Below, one piece after another: positions 7,801 through 13,774 of a DNA stretch of 15,111 bases. Origin of the DNA: an uncultured Bacteroidales bacterium (GTDB lineage: Bacteria > Bacteroidota > Bacteroidia > Bacteroidales > Bacteroidaceae); NCBI GenBank assembly GCA_937906165.1, contig CALCYA010000076.1, forward strand, positions 1 through 15,111, in the 5' to 3' direction. The notes under the pieces were generated by a model, which saw only the letters and a list, made by a program, of their open reading frames with translations, was not told the DNA's origin and did no database searches. Within the stretch, counting starts at the first letter, position 1. The number at the start of each line of letters is the position of its first letter. The position numbers were made by a program, and so were the translations under genes.

Positions 7801-8493
7801 CTACTCCGAATCAATATTTTGAATCTTGTCAATTAGTTCAATCAATGGCTTGCCGTCAATTTTAAAATTTTCAATCAACTCCATTTCATCTGCATAAACT
7901 TCGTATTCTTCAGTAAAATTCTTGTCACATGTTGCCGCATGATTGTATTCTTTCAACAGAAAAAACTCTTTACCCTTGTAAGTAAAACTTACATCATAGC
8001 ATAAAACTCCAAAACGGTAAAATAAAACCTCCTCGGCCCAGTTTTTGTATCCTTCGTAAGAATCTCCGTATTTCTTTTTATTTGGCGGATACTTACAGTT
8101 GTAAGGGTATCCGTCCTTGTCTAAATCAAAGTGTGGTTTGAATACATTTCTGTACGTGTTTAGGTCAAAGATTTTATCCCTCAACTTCAAAAACGGTATG
8201 CCATCAATTGAAAAATTCTCAATTAACTCCAATTCATTCGGGTATTCAGCAATAATCTCTTTCTTGGTTGCATTGTATGCAGTTGCGGGGGTGTTGTGCT
8301 TGTAAAAGTAATATCTCATTCCGTTGTATATAAAAGAGACATCTTTTCCCAACACCATAAATTCGTAAAACAGAATTTCTTCAGTTCTGTTTTTATATCC
8401 ACCGAACTCATCGCCGTACAATTCCTTGTTTGGTGGATATTTGGCATTTATCGGGTTGCCTTCAGCGTCGTTGATTATATAAGGTCGGTTCAT
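7801..8493 (-). CDS. Tandem-duplicated domain protein, possible immunity protein
   Basis: This 230-residue protein consists of two copies of one domain of about 103 residues (about 6-108 and 122-224). Shared landmarks recur at an offset of ~116 residues: KYPPNK, YGD...GYKN, EE(I/V)LFY, DVSF.Y.G and ELIENF.IDG. There is no signal peptide, so it should be cytosolic, and it is acidic. I do not recognise the family. Its start codon overlaps the stop of the upstream gene (ATGA), implying translational coupling. Duplicated small acidic proteins directly after a toxin-like gene are typical of immunity proteins in polymorphic-toxin loci, which is the basis for the guess. The coding sequence is clearly more AT-rich than the flanking housekeeping-type genes. 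Confidence 0.7.
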   Translation of the reverse strand: MNRPYIINDAEGNPINAKYPPNKELYGDEFGGYKNRTEEILFYEFMVLGKDVSFIYNGMRYYFYKHNTPATAYNATKKEIIAEYPNELELIENFSIDGIPFLKLRDKIFDLNTYRNVFKPHFDLDKDGYPYNCKYPPNKKKYGDSYEGYKNWAEEVLFYRFGVLCYDVSFTYKGKEFFLLKEYNHAATCDKNFTEEYEVYADEMELIENFKIDGKPLIELIDKIQNIDSE

Positions 8494-8864
8494 TTCTTGA
8501 AGTTTATTATTTTTTCAATAAGTGATTTCATTTTTTCAGTAACAGCACTAGCATCTCCTTCAGGCTTCCCATTTTTCCATCTATGATAATGGGTTCCTAA
8601 TCCATGGTGGTCAATAGTGTGGATCTCATATTGTTTTTTGCCATCAGCTCCATATACGCCAATCTCCTTTAATCCCTTACCATTGCGATAAAATGTCGCA
8701 TATATCCTATTGGGTGTATGACTCTCTTCGGGGAGTTTTACACCTAATTTGGGATTTTTGGTTTCAAGTATCTTTATATTATCTCCAATGCTTAATATAG
8801 TCTTGTATGTCCTACCGTCTTCAAAGTTAGTTATTCCACTAAAGAAACTACCGTTTCCTCCCAT
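8490..8864 (-). CDS. Small His-motif protein resembling a polymorphic-toxin C-terminal domain
   Basis: This 124-residue protein begins with a glycine-rich stretch (MGGNGSFFSG) and ends in a compact motif block: GVYGADGKKQYEIHTIDHHG (about 69-88) then GTHYHRW (90-96). The pattern of a beta hairpin with G-K, then D-HH and H-x-H, resembles C-terminal toxin domains of polymorphic toxins (type 24-like, from memory) in which such His/Asp residues are candidate catalytic groups. No signal peptide or export region is present, so if it is a toxin it is an orphan tip or acts inside the cell. Its first 17 nt overlap the end of the DUF4417 gene in a different frame, and its stop overlaps the start of the duplicated-domain gene. 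An alternative is that it is the C-terminal half of a DUF4417 protein split by a frameshift. Confidence 0.65.
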   Translation of the reverse strand: MGGNGSFFSGITNFEDGRTYKTILSIGDNIKILETKNPKLGVKLPEESHTPNRIYATFYRNGKGLKEIGVYGADGKKQYEIHTIDHHGLGTHYHRWKNGKPEGDASAVTEKMKSLIEKIINFKK

Positions 8865-9453
8865 TATTTAACAATTTAAAGTTCTCATTTTCAAAATATG
8901 TGCATATCTCTTCATGCTCTTCAGGCATTTTCTCGCCGTATCTTATTATATGACTTGGTTCTAAACGTCTGATAGCTTCTTTATATCCTTGCAACCATAG
9001 ATATTTAGAATATGCGGACTTTTTCACTCCTGTACAGTTTATGGCAATTACACCATTTTTTTCAATGCCTGTAAAACTGTAATCATAACTATCCGGGGTA
9101 CTCCATGTCACGTTAGGAATAACATTTATGCCGTTTTTGCTCCAATAGGCAGCAAAAGCCTTGTTCAGATAACAGTGATAAAGTTTCATCGGGTATGGCA
9201 TTTCTATGTATTGTGAAAAATCAGGTGCTATAACTGATTTGAAACGTTTTAGTATCTCAAGATACTTTTCGGGATATGTAAGTATTCTTGTGAACTCTTT
9301 GTCATTGATATAAAAGTGTACAGTTGTGTCATATCTCTTTTTGGCAACGGCTTTGTTGAAAGATAATAATTCACAGGGTATCTCACCTTTGTATGTTTGT
9401 TGTACAGGCATTTCAAAGGTGCTTTCTGTTATTAGACTCTCAAATATTTTCAT
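8848..9453 (-). CDS. DUF4417 domain protein
   Basis: The product (201 residues from the ATG at 9453) matches the DUF4417 family, recognised from the sequence RILTYPEKYLEILKRF, SVIAPDFSQY, MPYPMKLY, AYWSKNGINVIPNV and DYSFTGI (about residues 56-130), followed by AINCTGV. The biochemical role of DUF4417 is not established; in my memory such genes often occur in phage-like or mobile contexts. No signal peptide. The frame is open further up: an ATG at 9486 and a TTG at 9501 are possible. A -7 box (TATGTTTG) at 9506-9499 would start the RNA near 9490, which leaves almost no leader for those, so 9453 is preferred. It is the first gene of an AT-rich three-gene minus-strand unit and overlaps the next gene by 17 nt. 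Confidence 0.78.
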   Translation of the reverse strand: MKIFESLITESTFEMPVQQTYKGEIPCELLSFNKAVAKKRYDTTVHFYINDKEFTRILTYPEKYLEILKRFKSVIAPDFSQYIEMPYPMKLYHCYLNKAFAAYWSKNGINVIPNVTWSTPDSYDYSFTGIEKNGVIAINCTGVKKSAYSKYLWLQGYKEAIRRLEPSHIIRYGEKMPEEHEEICTYFENENFKLLNNGRKR

Positions 9454-9498
9454 CTTGTATGTTGTCTGGTTAATATTTTTCTTCATAGTTGTTTTTTG

Positions 9499-9506
9499 CA
9501 AACATA
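9499..9506 (-). promoter_or_regulatory. -7 box for the DUF4417 cassette
   Basis: TATGTTTG on the minus strand fits the TAnnTTTG consensus exactly and lies about 46 nt upstream of the preferred start codon. A -33 TTTG at the right distance is not clear. The rest of the 9507-9700 spacer is AT-rich and shows only a weak plus-strand TATCTTAG (9649-9656) ahead of the peptidase gene. Confidence 0.45.
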
Positions 9507-9700
9507 ATGTGGCTGTTGGCTTGTAAGGTTGTTGTTTCGATAATTTCTTTAATTAAAAATATTGTAATCTATTATCTACATTGCATGAAACTCTCTCTGT
9601 TTTATACAAATTATCGGCCGGAATTCTGCTTCTTGTTCATTTTTTAGGTATCTTAGCACTGTTTAAGAACAACGTTTGTGTAGTAGAAGAATAAAATGAT

Positions 9701-11422
9701 ATGAGCAGAATAAGAATTTGTCTATTGGCGGTTGTGATTGTCCTGGTGGGGTTGGTGGCTTATGGTTGGGGTAGCCGTCCTGCCGTGCAGGATGCGGCTT
9801 CAACGGGCTTCTCGGCCGAGCGTGTGGTAAAGGATATTGAGGTCATTTCCCGTGAGCATCACTCCGTGGCGCATCCTAAGGAACGTGCCGATGTCCGTGA
9901 TTACCTTGTCTCAAGGCTCACACAGCTTGGAGCAGATACCATAAGGCTCTTTGAATACCCGTCACTCACAGGCCCCGAGAACAAACATGTAACATATACC
10001 TTCGATGCGACCAATGTGCTTGCAACATTTGCACCCGAAAACTCAGCAGAACAGCCTGCCTATCTGCTTATGGTTGCGCACTACGATTCGCGTTACTCGC
10101 AGCCCATTGCAAAGAGTGACACGGTGTGGTCCTACGGTGCTGCCGATGATGGTTACGGAGTGGGAGTAATCCTTGAGACAGTGGCTCAGGCACTCAAGTA
10201 CCGTGCCGACTGGAAACAGGGTGTCAAGGTGCTCTTCACCGATGCCGAGGAGGTGGGCATGAAGGGTATGAAGGCCATGTGGGAGAACAACCGCGAGGAG
10301 TTCGATGATGTAGGCTTTATGATTAACCTTGAGGCACGTGGTCCGTTCGGTCCTGCATTGCTCTTTGAGACATCGCCGGGTAACGGGAAACTGATGGAGC
10401 TATATGAGTCTGTAGCGGAATATCCGTTCACCTATTCGCTGACAACGGTCGTATATGGCTTCATGCCTAACTTCACCGACTTTACAATAGTGAAGGACGA
10501 AATCCCTGGCATGAACTTCTCTACAATTGCCGATATAAACCACTATCATACCGACCTTGACAACTTCTCGAATGTCAATGCCAGTTCAATACAGCACTAT
10601 GGCTCGCAGGTTGTCCCTGTTGTGCATAAGTATCTTACCGATGCGCAATACTCATCCCGCTGCAGCCTTGTTTCCGATGCCGATACAATCAACTTTACAC
10701 TGCCGCTAATAGGCTTGTTCAATTTTACAAAGGGGCAGTATATTATGCTGAATTGTGTGATATTCGTGTTGTTTGCAGCGGCATTGGTGCTTGAGGTGTT
10801 GCGCGGGCGTGTGCAGCTTGCCAAGGTCATGCGTGGCGCATCAAGGGCGTTGCTTGTTGCTCTGGCAGCTCTTGTGGCAGGAGAGCTTGTCGCGTTCCTC
10901 TCATGCTGTGTCACAGGTGTTACGTTCAAGCCTTTCGGTATTGTGCAGGGTATTCCGTTCGATAATGCGGCAATGCTGCTGTCGGCAGTGATAATGGTAT
11001 TGGCGGTAGCCGGGGTTCACATCAAGCAGCGTTGCAAGGCCGTTGATGCAACATCGAATTCCTTGCGCAAGAGCGCAGGAGCTTCGGCGGCAACGGCAAT
11101 AGCGACCAATAAGCTTTATGGCACGCTTTTCCTGATGATGCTGTTGAGTCTTCTGTTGCTCATCTTCATAAATGAGAACCTGATGTTCTTCATTCCTCTT
11201 ACGGTTGCTACTGTTGCAGTCGTGCTTTACAGGCTCACAAAGCTCAAGGAGTGGTTCCTTGTTGCAATAGCATTGATACTGCTGCACGCATTCTCGTTCC
11301 TCTATGCACTCGCAATGGCGCTTACCATAGGTGCCCTGGGCGCGCTTCTTATGCTTGCAGTACTGGATGTGCTGGTTGTGGTTCCGTTGGTGGATATGTA
11401 TGTCACCAAGAAACCATACTGA
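9701..11422 (+). CDS. M28-family zinc peptidase with multi-spanning membrane C-terminus
   Basis: This 573-residue protein begins with a signal-anchor (about 5-22). An M28 aminopeptidase-like domain follows (about 40-310). The di-zinc site is complete: His127 (AHYDS), Asp149 (AADDGYG), the Glu183-Glu184 pair (DAEEVG; general base and ligand), Glu211 (NLEARG) and His283 (HYHTDLDN). From about residue 340 to the end there are roughly seven or eight hydrophobic membrane segments with short loops. This layout recalls eukaryotic ER/vacuolar M28 membrane peptidases (FXNA/Pff1 type), and homologues exist in Bacteroidota. It probably trims peptides in the periplasm while anchored in the inner membrane; the substrate is unknown. 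It converges on fabG with a strong palindromic terminator in between. Confidence 0.87.
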   Translation: MSRIRICLLAVVIVLVGLVAYGWGSRPAVQDAASTGFSAERVVKDIEVISREHHSVAHPKERADVRDYLVSRLTQLGADTIRLFEYPSLTGPENKHVTYTFDATNVLATFAPENSAEQPAYLLMVAHYDSRYSQPIAKSDTVWSYGAADDGYGVGVILETVAQALKYRADWKQGVKVLFTDAEEVGMKGMKAMWENNREEFDDVGFMINLEARGPFGPALLFETSPGNGKLMELYESVAEYPFTYSLTTVVYGFMPNFTDFTIVKDEIPGMNFSTIADINHYHTDLDNFSNVNASSIQHYGSQVVPVVHKYLTDAQYSSRCSLVSDADTINFTLPLIGLFNFTKGQYIMLNCVIFVLFAAALVLEVLRGRVQLAKVMRGASRALLVALAALVAGELVAFLSCCVTGVTFKPFGIVQGIPFDNAAMLLSAVIMVLAVAGVHIKQRCKAVDATSNSLRKSAGASAATAIATNKLYGTLFLMMLLSLLLLIFINENLMFFIPLTVATVAVVLYRLTKLKEWFLVAIALILLHAFSFLYALAMALTIGALGALLMLAVLDVLVVVPLVDMYVTKKPY

Positions 11423-11458
11423 AAAGTGTTTGATGTGTAATGTTGAAAGATCTAATAG

Positions 11459-11500
11459 ATAACAACAGCAGGCTGGCAATTGCCAGCCTGCTGTTGTTAT
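11459..11500. terminator. Bidirectional terminator: 42-nt perfect palindrome
   Basis: Two 21-nt arms meeting at 11479/11480 are exact reverse complements with no spacer, centred on GGCAATTGCC. It lies 37 nt after the peptidase stop and 18 nt after the end of fabG, between convergent genes, so it can end transcription both ways. The arms finish in a TTGTTAT stretch that supplies some T residues. Confidence 0.88.
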
Positions 11501-11517
11501 AAATGGATTCCTTTTAT

Positions 11518-12264
11518 TTAGCAGCTCATTGCTCCACAGCAGTTGATGACCTGGCCGCTTACGTAAGCCGACATGTCACTTGCAAGGAACAACGCTACGT
11601 TGGCAACATCCTCGGGGTTGCCGGCGCGGCGCAGAGGAATTGTCTTTGCCCACTCGGCACGCATCTCCTCGGGGATGGCGCTTGTCATGTCAGTGACGAT
11701 GAATCCTGGAGCAATACAGTTTGCCCTGATGCCGCGAGGGCCCATCTCCTTGGCTATGGACTTGGCAAGGCCAATGAGTCCGGCCTTTGATGCCGAGTAG
11801 TTGCACTGACCGGCATTACCGTTCTCGCCTACGACAGATGACATGTTTATGATGCTGCCGCCACGTTGCTTTGCCATCACAGGGACAACGGCGCGCGTGA
11901 AGTTGAACGCCGATTTCAGGTTTGTGGTGATTACAGCATCCCACTGCTCCTCGGTCATGCGCAGGATAAGGCCGTCCTTTGTTATTCCGGCATTGTTCAC
12001 AAGCACGTCAATGCGTCCGAAGTCGGCTGCAACCTCCTTTACAACTGCGTCGGTGGCTGCAAAATCGGCAGCGTCTGCTGCGTAACCCTTGCACTTGACG
12101 CCCAGAGCCTCAATCTCCTTTATAAGTTCCTCGGCATTGCTGTTGATCTGTCGGTATGTGAAAGCCACATTGGCACCGGCCTGTGCAAATTTTACTGCAA
12201 TGGCGCGTCCTATTCCTCGTGTTGCTCCTGTAACAAGAGCTGTCTTTCCTTCCAATAGTTTCAT
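11518..12264 (-). CDS. fabG: 3-oxoacyl-[acyl-carrier-protein] reductase
   Basis: This 248-residue protein is a classical short-chain dehydrogenase of the FabG type, which reduces 3-oxoacyl-ACP with NADPH in fatty acid elongation in the cytosol. Visible features are the cofactor loop TGATRGIG (12-19), the NNAG motif (90-93), the active-site residues Asn115, Ser142/143, Tyr156 and Lys160 (in NYSASK), and the conserved PGFIVTDMT stretch. Length and spacing are standard for the family. The last residues, INCCGAMSC, are odd: most FabG proteins end in a VDGGM-type strand, and here three cysteines appear. A TATCTTCG element at 12294-12287 resembles a -7 box and would give a leader of about 17 nt. 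It is a single gene facing the M28 peptidase. Confidence 0.93.
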   Translation of the reverse strand: MKLLEGKTALVTGATRGIGRAIAVKFAQAGANVAFTYRQINSNAEELIKEIEALGVKCKGYAADAADFAATDAVVKEVAADFGRIDVLVNNAGITKDGLILRMTEEQWDAVITTNLKSAFNFTRAVVPVMAKQRGGSIINMSSVVGENGNAGQCNYSASKAGLIGLAKSIAKEMGPRGIRANCIAPGFIVTDMTSAIPEEMRAEWAKTIPLRRAGNPEDVANVALFLASDMSAYVSGQVINCCGAMSC

Positions 12265-12463
12265 AATGTATAATTTTTGTTGCTTTCTGCGAAGATAAGG
12301 CTTTGGCCCGGATTTTTGGCAACAATTTCCGATAAAGTGTTATGAAATTACGTAAAAGCACGTGACGAAAAACACTCAGTTAACGTTTTTTAAGTATTTT
12401 TTAATCAGCTGATTTTTAGAGTGTTGGATGTGTGTATATTACTGATATATAGCATTATAGCTG

Positions 12464-12495
12464 TTTGCGGATTTGCTCTTTTTTGTCTAAATTTA
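12464..12495 (+). promoter_or_regulatory. Promoter for the 102-residue helical protein
   Basis: TTTG at 12464-12467 and TAAATTTA at 12488-12495 are 20 nt apart; the -7 box differs from TAnnTTTG only at the last base. The transcript would start near 12501 and have a leader of about 65 nt. Confidence 0.5.
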
Positions 12496-12560
12496 CATAG
12501 AGAATGTATGGTAGAAGCCTGTTTTTGCCGACTTCTGCCGGATTGTAAATTTAAAAGACA
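12484..12560. repeat. Interrupted inverted repeat spanning promoter and leader
   Basis: The left arm TGTCT-AAATTTACA (12484-12497) pairs with the right arm TGTAAATTT-aaa-AGACA (12544-12560), 14 bp in total with a three-base bulge. The left arm overlaps the -7 box, so the pair cannot form in the mRNA if the start is near 12501. That favours two facing copies of a protein-binding site over an RNA stem. Confidence 0.45.
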
Positions 12561-12565
12561 TTATT

Positions 12566-12874
12566 ATGAATAAAATCTATTCGGAGCCTATTTTGAAGGC
12601 TGAATCACTGGTTGAAGGTGTCAAGACGCAGGCAGATTTGCTTGCCAAAAAAGGTATTGTAATTGATGTGGATGCGCTGTCGGCTGCCTGCCGTGCATTG
12701 GAGCAGGCCGGTGCCGAGCAGGATGACGCTGAGGCTAAGCTGAAAGAGGCGCGCGAGGCTGCCCATGCCAGACTCGAGGAACTGAAAACACTTTTTGTCG
12801 TTTCAAAATCTCCAATAAAGCAGAACTTTCCGCCCGAGGTGTGGTTGTCGTTCGGGGTGCTCGATAAGAAATGA
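12566..12874 (+). CDS. Small conserved helical protein, function unknown
   Basis: This 102-residue cytosolic protein is almost entirely alpha-helical by composition. Residues 6-30 and 36-50 suggest short helices; 49-78 (EQDDAEAKLKEAREAAHARLEELKTL) is a clear coiled-coil stretch. The C-terminus (KQNFPPEVWLSFGVLDKK) resembles an NFPPEEW..FGI-type ending that I remember in small Bacteroidales hypothetical proteins. No signal peptide, catalytic motif or DNA-binding helix-turn-helix is visible. It is a single gene with its own promoter and a strong terminator downstream. It might be a structural or adaptor protein; nothing firmer can be said. Confidence 0.75.
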   Translation: MNKIYSEPILKAESLVEGVKTQADLLAKKGIVIDVDALSAACRALEQAGAEQDDAEAKLKEAREAAHARLEELKTLFVVSKSPIKQNFPPEVWLSFGVLDKK

Positions 12875-12880
12875 ATTAAC

Positions 12881-12983
12881 GGAGTTGACTAAAAAGCGGA
12901 TTTCAGCGTTATACAATGCACAATAAATCCTCATTTACGTTCTGTAAACTGCGGTTCATTGAGCATCGCAAGCCTTGAACTCC
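12881..12983. repeat. Nested inverted-repeat segment, ~100 nt
   Basis: Three inverted repeats lie within this stretch: GGAGTT/AACTCC at the outer edges (12881-12886 with 12978-12983), GGATTT/AAATCC (12898-12903 with 12925-12930) and TTTAC/GTAAA (12934-12938 with 12944-12948). It lies between the helical protein and the terminator. It could be a dispersed intergenic repeat or a structured 3' RNA. Confidence 0.4.
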
Positions 12984-13002
12984 ATCTTTTTATTCATCTC
13001 CA

Positions 13003-13038
13003 AATCAATGAGGCTGACTTTTGTCAGCCTCATTGATT
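13003..13038. terminator. Bidirectional terminator between convergent genes
   Basis: A perfect 16-bp stem (13003-13018 with 13023-13038) closes on a TTTT loop. It lies 128 nt after the helical protein and ends two bases before the stop of the minus-strand secreted protein. Its position and strength fit termination for both. Confidence 0.85.
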
Positions 13039-13039
13039 A

Positions 13040-13417
13040 TTATCTCCATCTTCTTTTGTGATGCCCTCTCCGTTTACGGTGTGGTCCGCGCTCTTTTCTG
13101 TGGTGGTGGCGCTTGTGCTGTCTGTACTCTTTGCGTTTCTCGCAACAGTTGCAGCCGTTTGATATAATGGTGTCTGTTACGGCCGCTTTGTTCTCCTGCT
13201 CAATTTCTGTGGCAACGTTCTCTGTCGCTACAGGCTTCCTGGCAAGTATCGAGTCTGCAAAAAGGTGACGTGCCGGCAGTTGCTTTATCATGCCGTTCTC
13301 CTTTTGGCTTACGAACCTTTTCTTTTCGCTTCTCTTCTCCTGTGCCTGGACGGTGGGGCAGTGCAGTGCTCCCGAGCAGAACATCAATAATACTGTAAAT
13401 CTTAAAATGCTTTTCAT
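13040..13417 (-). CDS. Small secreted Cys/His/Arg-rich protein, function unknown
   Basis: This 125-residue protein has a signal peptide (1-25, cleavage after TVQA). The mature part is a polar, probably disordered segment with LPARHLFADSILARKPVATENVATEIE. Next comes a Cys cluster CNCC (89-92), then a strongly basic tail rich in His, Lys and Arg (94-125: HKRHHHRKER, HRKRRGHH, KRRWR). I do not recognise a family. The CNCC plus poly-His composition suggests metal binding, and the basic tail could bind nucleic acid or acidic polymers; both are inferences from composition only. Cys20 is not in a good lipobox (ALHC), so secretion rather than lipidation is preferred. It is convergent with the helical protein. 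Confidence 0.7.
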   Translation of the reverse strand: MKSILRFTVLLMFCSGALHCPTVQAQEKRSEKKRFVSQKENGMIKQLPARHLFADSILARKPVATENVATEIEQENKAAVTDTIISNGCNCCEKRKEYRQHKRHHHRKERGPHRKRRGHHKRRWR

Positions 13418-13774
13418 GTTGCGAATATAAGAAAAGTTGCAGAATTTCTATTCATTCTTGTTGCAATAAGAGCTTCCGTTTACTATATTTACATAAAATA
13501 ACGTGAATTAGGTGTAACGATACGGCAGCAGAGTCCTCCTCTGTTTTAACCCCTCAGTCACTACGTGACAACTGAGTCCCCTCTGTTTAACCCCTCAGTC
13601 ACTTCGTGACAGCTCCCTTTGAAAAGTGGAGCAGCCCGGTGGCACAAGCGAAGCGCTGTGACGGAGGAGTTTTAAAAGTGGAGCAGCCCGGGGGACCGCT
13701 TGCGGTGAAGAAGTCTGAAAGTGAAGCTTTGCTGTAAATTATACCGAATTCAGTTGAATTAAACATCTTCTTTT
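13418..13774. repeat. 357-nt spacer with clustered dispersed-type repeats
   Basis: No gene is supported. Two near-identical ~41-nt units (about 13531-13573 and 13574-13614) carry CTCTGTTTAACCCCTCAGTC followed by the hairpin GTCAC-TAC/TTC-GTGAC. After these, an exact 18-nt repeat AAAAGTGGAGCAGCCCGG occurs at 13622-13639 and 13674-13691, with a GAGGAGTTTTAAAA stretch that is partly complementary to the CTCCTC...TTTTAA at the left end. This looks like overlapping remnants of a small palindromic intergenic repeat. Left of it, TTG (13461-13463) with N20 and TATATTTA (13484-13491) is a possible plus-strand promoter, far from the next gene. Confidence 0.6.

Larger units (their letters stand above)
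12265..12565. other. 301-nt divergent promoter region
   Basis: No gene is seen. It separates fabG (minus) from the small helical protein (plus). The fabG side has a -7-like TATCTTCG. The plus side has a TTTG-N20-TAAATTTA promoter overlapping an interrupted inverted repeat. The middle (about 12330-12460) is AT-rich with no structure I can support. Confidence 0.6.

Noticed and set aside
9454..9501. Longer start for DUF4417 at TTG 9501 or ATG 9486
   Set aside because: The -7 box at 9506-9499 would put the RNA start at or beyond these codons; 9453 leaves a sensible leader. Not decisive.
13531..13691. CRISPR-like array
   Set aside because: Only two unequal units with no spacers of constant length and no cas genes; the units themselves are hairpins typical of dispersed repeats.
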